Source: Betaproteobacteria bacterium (GTDB taxonomy: Bacteria > Pseudomonadota > Gammaproteobacteria > Burkholderiales > SG8-41). Taken from it: 64,000 nt of DNA. Made by a program: the position numbers and the translations under genes. The notes below the pieces were generated by a model. That model did not search any database and was not told the origin of the DNA. It saw only the letters and a list, made by a program, of their open reading frames with translations. Shown here piece by piece: positions 1 to 7,726 of this stretch (positions within the stretch are counted from its first letter, which is position 1; each line of letters starts with the position of its first letter). The DNA lies in assembly GCA_028291945.1 (NCBI GenBank), contig JAQGNH010000389.1, positions 25,550 to 89,549 on the forward strand. The letters are read 5' to 3'.

Positions 1-157
1 GTTCGTCAATATCAAAACGGTGTACGTCGCTTGAGCCTTGAACGGCGGTCAGATCAACGCTTCAGCAGCTACCCACAACTCTTCAGCAAGATCAGGAAAG
101 AGCGCGCGCGGCGCCAAGATTAAGCTAAGAGAGTCCACTCTCGATGGAGAACCTGAC

Positions 158-1078
158 ATGACGCTTACTCATATCATCGCGAGCAGCGCGTCGGCGCTGT
201 GCATCGCACTTGCAGGGTGCGCGAACTACTCCGGACAGCAGAGCCCGGGACCGTCCGCGAGCGCGGGACCGCCCGCGGACTCGGGACCGCGCATCGACCC
301 CAGAGCGGGCCTGCGGGCCCAGAGCGGCCAGACACGGAAACAGGTATTCGACCAGCTCGACGCGAACCGCGACGGCAACATCTCTCGCGCGGAAGCCGAT
401 GCAAGCCCCGAGCTTGTCGCTATTTTCGTGACGACGGACGCAAATAGTGACGACATGTTGAGCCTGGTCGAGTTCGCGGCGGTTCCGATCAGCTTCGGGG
501 ACGCTGCAGCGCAAACCGGCAGCCTTCAGGTGCAGGGCGGCACGACCCGGCAACAGGTATTCGACGCGCTTGACGCGAATCACGACGGCATGATCTCTCG
601 CGCGGAAGCCGATGCCAGCCCGGATCTGGTTGCGGTTTTCGTCTCGACGGACGCGAACAGCGACAGCATGCTCAGCCCGGCCGAGTTCGCGCTGGTTCCA
701 ATCAGCTTCGGAGGCGCGGCTCCGCAAACGGGCGCGGTGCACGCAATGCGCGGCATGACACGGCAGCAGGCGTTCAATTGGCTCGATACGAACCACGACG
801 GCACGATCTCTCGTGCTGAGGCGCAGGCCAGTCCCCAGCTCGCTGCGATCTTCGTGGCGACGGACGCAAACAGTGACGGCATGTTGACCGCAGTGGAGTT
901 CGCGGCGGTACCCATCACGTTCGATGGCGGCACGGCCGTGGGGGGCACCGGCAGCATGGGAAGCGGAACGGGCAGCGGAATGGGCGGCGGCTCGGCTGGA
1001 TGGTGGCCGGTGCAGACGCCGTCCCAACCGAACGAAACACAGCCCGGTATGCTGAACGCCATCTCGGGTAGCAGTTGA
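158..1078 (+). CDS. EF-hand repeat lipoprotein
   Basis: A 306-residue probable lipoprotein. A signal peptide ends in a lipobox (IALAGC, Cys21), followed by a Pro/Ser/Gly-rich linker. Three repeats of about 70 residues follow, each with two 12-residue calcium loops: 68-79/94-105, 139-150/165-176 and 210-221/236-247, all of the pattern D-x-N-x-D-x-x-[IL]-x-x-x-E. The tail is Gly/Ser/Met-rich. The start was chosen because it puts the signal peptide at the N-terminus and has GGAGA upstream; an upstream in-frame start at 38 would bury it. The likely role is binding calcium at the cell envelope, which is inference. The near-identical repeats imply recent internal duplication. It stands alone and points away from the leftward operon next to it. 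Confidence 0.85.
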   Translation: MTLTHIIASSASALCIALAGCANYSGQQSPGPSASAGPPADSGPRIDPRAGLRAQSGQTRKQVFDQLDANRDGNISRAEADASPELVAIFVTTDANSDDMLSLVEFAAVPISFGDAAAQTGSLQVQGGTTRQQVFDALDANHDGMISRAEADASPDLVAVFVSTDANSDSMLSPAEFALVPISFGGAAPQTGAVHAMRGMTRQQAFNWLDTNHDGTISRAEAQASPQLAAIFVATDANSDGMLTAVEFAAVPITFDGGTAVGGTGSMGSGTGSGMGGGSAGWWPVQTPSQPNETQPGMLNAISGSS

Positions 1079-1213
1079 GCGCAGGGTCACGCGAAGGCAC
1101 GAACGTCACGCCGTGCCGCCGACAGATGTGGGGTGTACCACTTTGCCGGCGGTTACCGCGGAGGGAGCGACGACCGGTGAATTTCGGTTTCTGAAAAAGT
1201 CCCCTGAAAGAGA

Positions 1214-1594
1214 TCAGCGCACCGAATCGATCTCTACCGTTTCGAATTCCGAGGGCAGGGTGATCTCGATGAGCTCAAGGTCCTCCGAGTGCGCGATTTC
1301 GTCGTGTTTGATTCCGGGAGGCTGATGGACGCAGCTTCCAGCCTCGGCGCGCACGCGCCCGACGCCTTCGTAGTCGAATTCGATCCAGCCGCGGATCACG
1401 TAGAACATCTGAAAATCGAGTCGATGGAAGTGAGCGCCCGTCACCCCTGCCGCACCGGGTTTCGCACGGATCACATGGGCAAGCACTTTACCGCCTGTCG
1501 CCTCCTTGATCCCGAGATCGCGGTACTCGAAAAACGACCGCAATCCGCGCGGAGCAAAGCACGCGTCGCGCAAGTGGCTGACCGAAAACTTCAT
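1214..1594 (-). CDS. Single-domain cupin protein
   Basis: A 126-residue cytoplasmic protein with one cupin barrel. The first cupin motif is visible as HFHRLDFQMFYVIRG (metal-type His residues), and the second as the PPGIKHDEI stretch near residue 95. The start at 1594 follows an AAGGGGG ribosome-binding site; an in-frame upstream extension would run through tandem repeats and is unlikely to be translated. It is last in a leftward catabolic gene set (monooxygenase, aldolase, FMN oxidase, binding-fold protein). Small cupins in such settings can be isomerases, dioxygenases or substrate sensors; the reaction cannot be named from the sequence. Confidence 0.8.
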   Translation of the reverse strand: MKFSVSHLRDACFAPRGLRSFFEYRDLGIKEATGGKVLAHVIRAKPGAAGVTGAHFHRLDFQMFYVIRGWIEFDYEGVGRVRAEAGSCVHQPPGIKHDEIAHSEDLELIEITLPSEFETVEIDSVR

Positions 1595-1624
1595 GCTGCC
1601 CCCTTCCCAACCCTCCCCCACGCA

Positions 1625-1753
1625 CTGCGTGCGCAAGGGAGGGAGTGCTTTACTGTTCCCCCGCCGCCTTGCGTGCGCGAGCAAGGGGGTGCTTTACTGT
1701 TCCCCGCCGCCTTGCGTGCGCGAGCACGCGAGTGCTTTACTTTTTCGCGGGCG
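1625..1753. repeat. Three tandem copies of a 43-bp repeat
   Basis: Three head-to-tail copies start at 1625, 1668 and 1711 with a 43-bp period. Each contains TGCGTGCGC, then a G-rich part, then GTGCTTTACT. The third copy diverges and runs into the stop codon and last codons of the binding-fold gene, so the array probably arose by duplication of that gene's 3' end. On the leftward transcript it lies between the stop of that gene and the cupin start. Confidence 0.85.
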
Positions 1754-2492
1754 GCGCAACCGACAACCCTTTCACGCCGCTTTTCTCGATCCACTTCGCA
1801 ACCAGTCCGGACGCCTTCACGTCTTCGACCAGATCGCACAGATAAGCGGCCGCCGCATCACGGCCTCTGGGCATGCCTACGGTATGGCGAACGACGGTGA
1901 AATTGCCATCGAGGATGCGTGAGCCTGGTAGCGCGGGCGCAGCTTCCAGCAAACCCGGCTTCAGCCCTGCGAGCGCGTCGAGCTTTTCTTTGACGAAGTG
2001 TTCCTGAGCCGCCTTCGTGCCGGCGATCTGCACCAGCTGCGCGTTCTTGATCGTCCGGCTGAGATACAAATCGAACGCGCTTTTCGCGGGCGAGACAATG
2101 CGTATGCCGGCGCGATCGACTTCACTGATGCTGCGGATCGGGGAGCCGGCCGGCACGAGGTAGGTCGCTTCGATCTCGGTCAACGGTGCTGCAAACGCGA
2201 TCACCTTCGCGCGCTCCGGCTCGTCACCCAGTACAGAAATGTCCCACACCCCGGTGCTCACCGAATCTGCCAGTGCGCCAGCCGATTTGAACGGGATGAT
2301 GTCCAGCGGCACCGCCAGCCTGCGCGCGAGCTCGCGCGCAAACTCGACAGCCACACCGCCCTGCTCGCCGTTCGGGCCGAGGGTCGTGAGCAATACATTC
2401 TGAAAATTGATTCCTGCGCGCAGCTTGCCGGTGGACGTGAGCTCCGCTTTCGCAGCAGGAGGAATCTGTGGTGTCGCTGTGGAGGCAGTCAT
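1737..2492 (-). CDS. Substrate-binding-protein fold, no signal peptide
   Basis: A 251-residue protein with the type 2 periplasmic-binding-protein fold of amino-acid ABC transporters (SBP_bac_3): the start GKLRAGINFQN, the E-x-x-R loop DEPERAKVIAF and a hinge near residue 180. No signal peptide or lipobox is visible. Its ATG overlaps the stop of the FMN oxidase as ATGA (2489-2492), which fixes the start and implies translational coupling. No permease or ATPase lies nearby. It may act in the cytoplasm as a ligand-binding partner or enzyme of this pathway (inference). An exported form from an in-frame start at 2585 is less likely, since that extension is not hydrophobic. Confidence 0.8.
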   Translation of the reverse strand: MTASTATPQIPPAAKAELTSTGKLRAGINFQNVLLTTLGPNGEQGGVAVEFARELARRLAVPLDIIPFKSAGALADSVSTGVWDISVLGDEPERAKVIAFAAPLTEIEATYLVPAGSPIRSISEVDRAGIRIVSPAKSAFDLYLSRTIKNAQLVQIAGTKAAQEHFVKEKLDALAGLKPGLLEAAPALPGSRILDGNFTVVRHTVGMPRGRDAAAAYLCDLVEDVKASGLVAKWIEKSGVKGLSVAPPAKK

Positions 2493-3751
2493 CGCGCGTC
2501 GTCCTGGATAGCGACTGTTGTTAGCAGGTTGCGTGAGCCGCGCGCGGGCGATGTCGGCTGTGCCACTTGTTGTTTCATGAGCCATTCAGGTGGAAAGGCG
2601 ACATGCTGCGGTCCGATGTCGGACACCCTGTTGCAGGAAATCTGAGCCATGGCGCGGCTGATCTCGCCGCGATAGATATCCAGAGCCCGGGTCGCACCCG
2701 CCTCGCCCCCGGCGGCAGTGCCATACAGCGTGCTGCGTCCGATCAGCACCATCTTCGCTCCGAGTGCCAGCGCCTTCACCACGTCGCTGCCGCGGCGCAC
2801 GCCGCTATCGAAGAGCACGGTGGTGCGATCGCCCACCGCTTTGACGATCTCCGGCAGCACTTCGATCGGCGCGGGTGCAGCGTCGCAGTTGCGCCCGCCA
2901 TGGTTGGACACGATGATGCCGTCGGCGCCGTACTCAAGGGACTTCGACGCATCATCGGGATGCAGCAGCCCCTTCACCAGCAGCTTGCCGGGCCAGATGT
3001 CGCGCAGTGCCTTGAGGTCGTCCCAGTTGAGCGAATCGCTGCGGGTCTCCTTGTTGCCCCCGTAGGCCGTGGTGATCTTGCCCTTCAACTCGTCGGGAAA
3101 ATTCGCACGCGTCGGCATACCGCCGTTGGCGATATAACGCCCCAGCACACCCAACATCCAGCGCGGATGCATGAGCACATCGGTCGTGTTCCTGCTGTTG
3201 TACTTGAAAGGCACGGAGAAGCCGTTGCGCTTGTTGTACTCGCGGTTTCCGGCGACCACGCCGTCCACGGTCACCAGCAGCGCTTCGAAACCCGCGGCCG
3301 AAGCGCGGCGCACCACTTGATGCGAAAGTTTGCGGTCGGCCCACATGTAGAGCTGCATCCAGAGCGTGCCGCCGACTTCGCCGGCGACTTGCTCCATGCT
3401 CGTGATGGAGCCGGTGGCAAGCGAGAACGGAATGCCGGCGGCCTTGGCGGCGCGCGCGAGCTCCAGCTCGCCCTGATACCACATCATGCCGGCTGAGCCG
3501 GTGGGCGCGATGCCGATCGGCATCTTGTGTTCCTTGCCGTAAACAGTCGTGTCGAGCTTGCGGCCGGAGACGTCCACCAGCATGCGCGGCCGCAGCTTGA
3601 TGCGTTCAAACGCCTCGCGGTTGTTGCGCAGCGCCACTTCTTCTTCGGTGCCGCGGTCGACAAACTCGAACAGCCACTTCGGCAGGCGTCGCTTGGCCAT
3701 CTCGCGCAAATCAAAAATGTTATGCGCGTCCTCTAATTTTGGAAAAATCAT
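2489..3751 (-). CDS. FMN-dependent alpha-hydroxy-acid oxidase/dehydrogenase
   Basis: A 420-residue member of the LldD/glycolate oxidase/mandelate dehydrogenase family, which oxidises 2-hydroxy acids to 2-keto acids using FMN. The N-terminus has the family start (NIFDLREMAKRRLP), and the active-site strand SNHGGRNCD carries the catalytic His and the substrate-binding Arg. The phosphate-binding end GSDVVKALALGA..IGRS is present. AGGAGG lies before the ATG. The tail is about 25 residues longer than in the paralog at 33091 and overlaps the next gene by 4 bp. The aldolase upstream on the same strand suggests joint work on a hydroxy or oxo acid. The substrate is not predictable from motifs. Confidence 0.92.
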   Translation of the reverse strand: MIFPKLEDAHNIFDLREMAKRRLPKWLFEFVDRGTEEEVALRNNREAFERIKLRPRMLVDVSGRKLDTTVYGKEHKMPIGIAPTGSAGMMWYQGELELARAAKAAGIPFSLATGSITSMEQVAGEVGGTLWMQLYMWADRKLSHQVVRRASAAGFEALLVTVDGVVAGNREYNKRNGFSVPFKYNSRNTTDVLMHPRWMLGVLGRYIANGGMPTRANFPDELKGKITTAYGGNKETRSDSLNWDDLKALRDIWPGKLLVKGLLHPDDASKSLEYGADGIIVSNHGGRNCDAAPAPIEVLPEIVKAVGDRTTVLFDSGVRRGSDVVKALALGAKMVLIGRSTLYGTAAGGEAGATRALDIYRGEISRAMAQISCNRVSDIGPQHVAFPPEWLMKQQVAQPTSPARGSRNLLTTVAIQDDAR

Positions 3752-3775
3752 GATGTCACCCTCCTTGCATTTATG

Positions 3776-3872
3776 CGTCGTCAGTCCGGACCCGCGGCAG
3801 CGGAAGTGATGCGGAATCCATTTTCAAAGCTTCAGCGTCAACATGGATCCTGGCGTGCGCCAGGAGGACGAC
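3776..3872. repeat. Dispersed ~97-bp inverted-repeat element, copy A
   Basis: One of three related elements in this window (others at 23951 and 28262). It shares the ordered blocks GTC-AGTCCGGAC, GATGCGGAATCCA and ATGGATCCTGG..CCAGGAGGACG. The last block forms a hairpin and the outer ends are roughly inverted. It sits between the FMN oxidase start and the aldolase stop. Confidence 0.75.
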
Positions 3873-3951
3873 CGAAGCTGAGCCTATCACCTCGTCAATC
3901 GCAATAGTGGTCTGTCGCGGTCTGTTCCCGGTTTTCTGGAAGCTCGTTAAT

Positions 3952-4761
3952 TCAGCGCGTCGGAACGCCAATCGATTTAAGTCGCGCGTGCGCGCGATCG
4001 GCACGAGCCTTGAGTCCGTCGCGGTAGGTGCTGGTATCGGTGCCGGGCAGATTCAATACCTTGCAACCGAGTTTCCAATATTCCTCGATTTGCGCTTCCG
4101 TCTCGGCGGAACCTCTCGCGAGTTTGCCATGCTTCTTGCAGGTATCCGCTATGGTGCGCACGACTTTCTTGAACTTCGGGTGATCGAGCTGCAAATGGAT
4201 GCCGAGCTGCGCGCTCAGATCGGAGTGACCGTACGCAATCATGTCGATGCCCTCGACTGCAGCGATCGCGTCGACGTTCTCCAATCCTTGGAGGGATTCG
4301 ATCGATGGGCAAATGATGATGTTGTCGTTTGCCCATGGACTGTATTCGGTGTGGAAGCGGTCTCCATAACCCTTGTAATCCGTGTGGGGGCCCATCTGAG
4401 ATATTCCGCGATTTCCGATCGGCGGATACTTGGCTTCGTGCACGATAGCGCGCGCTTCTTCCGCATTGTCCACGCCTGAGATCTGTATTCCCATGATGCC
4501 TTGATCGAGTATGCCCGGAATCAGATGTCTGAACGCTTTATGGATGCGCACGATCGGCGACACTTCCGTGGCCGCGAACCACGCGGCGAGATCGGCTATC
4601 GTTTCCAGATCGAACGCACCGTGCTCCATGTCGATCATGCAGTAATCGAAACCGGAGGATTCGATGATCCGCGGAACGCCGCGCGTTGCGAACTCCTTGA
4701 GCCCGGTTCCGAGCGCGGCCCGTCCCTCGCGCACGGCTCTGCGGATGCTGTTCTCTTTCAC
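3952..4761 (-). CDS. HpcH/HpaI-family aldolase
   Basis: A 269-residue class II, metal-dependent aldolase-type TIM barrel. These enzymes cleave 2-oxo-4-hydroxy (or 4-hydroxy-2-oxo) acids to pyruvate or a related oxo acid plus an aldehyde. Visible family blocks are FDYCMIDMEHGAFD, GIMGIQISGVDNAEEA, the metal-binding region around IESLQGLENVDAI, and GIDMIAYGHSDLSAQLG. It starts with GTG, six bases after GGAGG. It lies 45 bp after the flavin monooxygenase and before the FMN oxidase, so the three may oxidise, cleave and further oxidise one substrate. The family call is solid; the substrate is unknown. Confidence 0.9.
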   Translation of the reverse strand: MKENSIRRAVREGRAALGTGLKEFATRGVPRIIESSGFDYCMIDMEHGAFDLETIADLAAWFAATEVSPIVRIHKAFRHLIPGILDQGIMGIQISGVDNAEEARAIVHEAKYPPIGNRGISQMGPHTDYKGYGDRFHTEYSPWANDNIIICPSIESLQGLENVDAIAAVEGIDMIAYGHSDLSAQLGIHLQLDHPKFKKVVRTIADTCKKHGKLARGSAETEAQIEEYWKLGCKVLNLPGTDTSTYRDGLKARADRAHARLKSIGVPTR

Positions 4762-4806
4762 GCGGCACCTCCAGTCGAGTTGATCGTGCGTTTAGTTGCG
4801 ACGCGG

Positions 4807-6585
4807 CTAGTGCTTCGACAAAATCCCTTCCTCGATCGCCTTGATCTGCACGGCCACATAACGCGAGTAGGTCCGGCAGTTCGCGAAGCTCCCTCCCACG
4901 AACCAGAGGCCTTCCTGCGCAGTACGCTTCCACATGTTGTTCATCTCGCCGTCCGGACCGAAGCCCCAGACGGGCCCCACCTTCTTCGCGACTTCATTGC
5001 CCAAGAGCTTTGCGACCACCACTTCCTGCGAGACGAAGCCCGTCGCGAGGACGATGAGGTCAGCCGGCATGACCGATCCGTCTTTGAGCAACGCGCCACC
5101 TTCGACGAACCGCTCGATCTCGTCGTATTGCAGCAGGCCGACCTCGCCGTCGATGATCAGCTGGGAGCAACCGGCATCGAGGTAATAGCCGCCATAGCGC
5201 GTGCGAACCTTCCACTGGTGGCCGGCGCCGTCCTCACCGGCGTCGAACTTGAATCCGCGGGCGATCAGGCCGTCGATCGTCTTCCTGTCGAACTCCAACA
5301 TGCGCGCGGTAAGCGCCTGCAGATTCTTTTTCACTATCGGCTTGGTGTTCGTGCTCGCCAGCAGATCGCCATCCTGGAGCGCGATGCCGTTGTAGATGCC
5401 ATAGACGAGCTTCGCCGAGGGATCGATGCTTATCACCATCGTCGACCCGCGCTGGACGATGGTGGTCTCGCACCCGTTCGCGTGCAAGTCCTGCGCGACG
5501 TCGTGGCCGCTCGTTCCGGTGCCTATGACCAGGGCCTTCTTGCCCCGCCAGTTGGCGCCGTCGGTGAACTCGGTGGTGTGCAGCACGTCGCCCTTGAAAT
5601 CCTTCAGCCCGGGCAACTCCGGAACATGCGGGGAACCCACCAGCCCGTTGGCGAAGACGAGATGCCGGGGATGCAGCGTGCGCTCGGTGCCATCGCCGTG
5701 GCGGACCACGGCGTTCCACCTGCCGGCAGATTCATCGTAATTTCCGCTCACGAGCTCCATGCTGGTCCAGAAATTGATCTCCATCGCCCACGCGTAGGCC
5801 TCGAACCAGTCGGCCACCATGTCCTTGGGCAGGTAGGTCGGCCACGAGACCGGAAAGGGCATGTAAGGCAGGTGGTTGTAGCTGGTGTCGTTGTGCAGCG
5901 CGAGCGAGTGGTAGCGCTTGCGCCAGCAGTCGCCGACGCGCTCGAACCGGTCGACGACGAGCGTGTCCACGCCGAGCCGGCCGAGTGTGGCCGCGAGAGA
6001 CAGTCCGGCCTGGCCGCCGCCGGCGATCAGCACCACGGGTTCGCGGTCGGCGTACGCCTGGCTGGCGATGCGCTGTTCCTTCCAGTTGGTTCCGCCGAAG
6101 TTGCGCGAGAAGGCTTCTCCGGTCGGCCGGCGCTTGCCGATCTTTTCCTCGAAGCCTTTCAGCTCGTGCAGGCCGGTCATGAGCTGATAGGCCCTGGAGG
6201 GATCCGCGGCCAACAGCCTCACCACACCGAAGCCGCGTCCGACCTCGGTCTCGAACTGGATAATGCCCTCGATGACATCGATGCCGGCTCTCTGAATGCG
6301 ACGGGGCGGCGTGCGTCCTTCTGCGACGGCAAACGCGCGCACCCTGGCAGTTCCCTGCTTCGAAACCATCAACGCTGCAATGTCTTCGGCACCCTGCTTC
6401 GGTGTGATCGACCAGGTAAAGGCGAGCAGGTCGCGCCAGTGGCCGTCGTGCGCAAACAGAGACGCGAGAGACGCCCGGCTTTGGCTCTGAAGCGCTACAT
6501 CGAGCCGCCCGAGCCATCGTTCGACAAGCTCCTTCTCGGAATGAACGATACTTTTCTCAGACACCAGGTGGTTTGCGATGTCCAT
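4807..6585 (-). CDS. NAD(P)/FAD flavin-containing monooxygenase
   Basis: A 592-residue protein. An N-terminal SnoaL/NTF2-like region (about residues 10-150) precedes a flavin-monooxygenase module. The FAD fingerprint GGGQAG is near residues 189-194, an FMO-type motif reads FKGDVLHTTEF, and the NADP-binding GTGTSG lies about 170 residues later. The architecture resembles YUCCA/Baeyer-Villiger-type enzymes. The ATG at 6585 is preceded by GAGG at 8 nt; a GTG at 6630 in frame lacks a ribosome-binding site. It heads the leftward catabolic operon and would add oxygen to the substrate first. Hydroxylation and Baeyer-Villiger oxidation cannot be told apart here. Confidence 0.9.
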   Translation of the reverse strand: MDIANHLVSEKSIVHSEKELVERWLGRLDVALQSQSRASLASLFAHDGHWRDLLAFTWSITPKQGAEDIAALMVSKQGTARVRAFAVAEGRTPPRRIQRAGIDVIEGIIQFETEVGRGFGVVRLLAADPSRAYQLMTGLHELKGFEEKIGKRRPTGEAFSRNFGGTNWKEQRIASQAYADREPVVLIAGGGQAGLSLAATLGRLGVDTLVVDRFERVGDCWRKRYHSLALHNDTSYNHLPYMPFPVSWPTYLPKDMVADWFEAYAWAMEINFWTSMELVSGNYDESAGRWNAVVRHGDGTERTLHPRHLVFANGLVGSPHVPELPGLKDFKGDVLHTTEFTDGANWRGKKALVIGTGTSGHDVAQDLHANGCETTIVQRGSTMVISIDPSAKLVYGIYNGIALQDGDLLASTNTKPIVKKNLQALTARMLEFDRKTIDGLIARGFKFDAGEDGAGHQWKVRTRYGGYYLDAGCSQLIIDGEVGLLQYDEIERFVEGGALLKDGSVMPADLIVLATGFVSQEVVVAKLLGNEVAKKVGPVWGFGPDGEMNNMWKRTAQEGLWFVGGSFANCRTYSRYVAVQIKAIEEGILSKH

Positions 6586-6760
6586 CAGTTGGTCCTCATC
6601 GATTGATAGCTCGAGAGCACAGTGTGCCACGTCGGCGTGGAGAGTGACGACGCGCTGGAAATTGCCGAGCAGACCGAACTGTGGACGAAGATGGGCTCGG
6701 TTCGCGACCGTTGCTGGGGTCGCTTACCGGCCCGAGGCGGAAGTCAACTCTAGTCGCGGG

Positions 6761-6901
6761 TTATAGCGCCTCACGGCCGATGCGCGCGATGCGCTCGCGT
6801 TCGGCTTTCATGAAGGCGGTGAACTCGGCAGAAGACTCTAACTGTGCCGCGGCGCCCTGCCTGGCGAGCTGCCCCCTCGCTTCGGGCGATTGCATCGCTT
6901 C
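6761..6901 (-). pseudogene. C-terminal fragment of a Bug/TctC receptor
   Basis: The minus strand encodes about 46 residues before a TAA that match the end of Bug receptors: a helix starting AMQSPEARGQLARQG, then ESSAEFTAFMKAERERIAR, the usual final helix in which family members read S-x-x-E-F-x-x-F/x-x-x-E. The frame hits a stop 9 codons further upstream (6929-6931) and nothing Bug-like precedes it. This is therefore the remnant of a lost seventh Bug gene in this window. It lies in the 6586-7072 gap, which holds no other gene. Confidence 0.75.
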
Positions 6902-7072
6902 ACAATTTCCGTGTGCAGTTAAGTTTTTTCACGAGCGGTAACCGCGAGCCCGCCCGCGCCGATGCCACACAGCACTGCGGTGACTTGGAGCCACAGGAGC
7001 AAGCGTGCAAAACGTTGCGACGCGATTGCTGGATGAACTGTCGCCTGTAGAATCGAAATAGGGGGTGCTTCC

Positions 7073-7726
7073 ATGGAGTATTTACTAGCGGTCCGGCAGC
7101 GGGTGCTGCGGGAACTGACCGGCATCAAGGCGATCCAGACAGTGCTCGCCGGCAAACCCGACCTGGCGCTCTATGGACGCTATCTCACCAACGTTTTTCA
7201 TTACGCCTGTCACAGCGCCGAGGTGATCGCGCTTGCCGGCGCACGGTGCACACGTTCGCATCCGGAAGCCAGCCGATACCTGATGCATCATGCCGAAGAG
7301 GAGATGGGCCACGAGCTGTGGGCGCTCGACGATCTTGCGGCGCTCGGCATAGATCAAGCGACAGTGCGAGCCGCGCGACCGGTGCCGGCCTGCGCCGCCA
7401 TGATCGCCTTCGAATACTACACCGCGGGCCGCGTCAATCCGGTTGGCCTGTTCGGCTGGCTTTACGTGCTGGAGGCCATGGGCGACGACCTCGGTAAGCG
7501 CGTCGCCGCGGGCCTGCAGGGCGCGTTGGGCGGCAGCAAGCGCGGGATCAAGTTCGTCGCAGGCCATGGCGTCGCCGATCACGAACATACGGCGGACCTC
7601 ACTCAGGTGATTTCTCAGCACATCACCGCACCGCAGGATATAGCCGACGTGAACCACGTGGCGGATGTTAGCGCCGACCTTTACGTACGCATCTTCCACC
7701 AGATCAGCGCTAACGGCGAGGCGTGA
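7073..7726 (+). CDS. Heme-oxygenase-fold, diiron-oxidase-like protein
   Basis: A 217-residue all-helical protein of the TenA/heme-oxygenase-like superfamily ('iron-containing redox enzyme'). A candidate metal site is visible: H-x3-D-x2-H at His165, Asp169 and His172, the spacing I recall for heme-oxygenase-like diiron oxidases such as CADD and SznF. It also has Glu134 in a central helix and an acidic/His helix HHAEEEMGHE at 72-81. GGGGGTG precedes the ATG. The next gene starts inside its stop codon (GTGA overlap), so the two products are probably made together. The expected role is O2-dependent oxidation of an amino acid or acyl-derived substrate (inference). Complete loss of the metal site would make it a TenA-like non-oxidase. 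Confidence 0.75.
   Translation: MEYLLAVRQRVLRELTGIKAIQTVLAGKPDLALYGRYLTNVFHYACHSAEVIALAGARCTRSHPEASRYLMHHAEEEMGHELWALDDLAALGIDQATVRAARPVPACAAMIAFEYYTAGRVNPVGLFGWLYVLEAMGDDLGKRVAAGLQGALGGSKRGIKFVAGHGVADHEHTADLTQVISQHITAPQDIADVNHVADVSADLYVRIFHQISANGEA

Noticed and set aside
1079..1213. Possible gene between the EF-hand lipoprotein and the cupin stop
   Set aside because: No frame with a start signal or recognisable product was found.
4501..6606. Very long plus-strand open frame opposite the flavin monooxygenase and aldolase
   Set aside because: It is the antisense shadow of two clearly identified GC-rich genes and has no domain content.
6919..7155. Minus-strand frame with a hydrophobic stretch opposite the diiron-oxidase-like gene start
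   Set aside because: Overlaps a clear gene on the other strand, has no ribosome-binding site and no recognised similarity.
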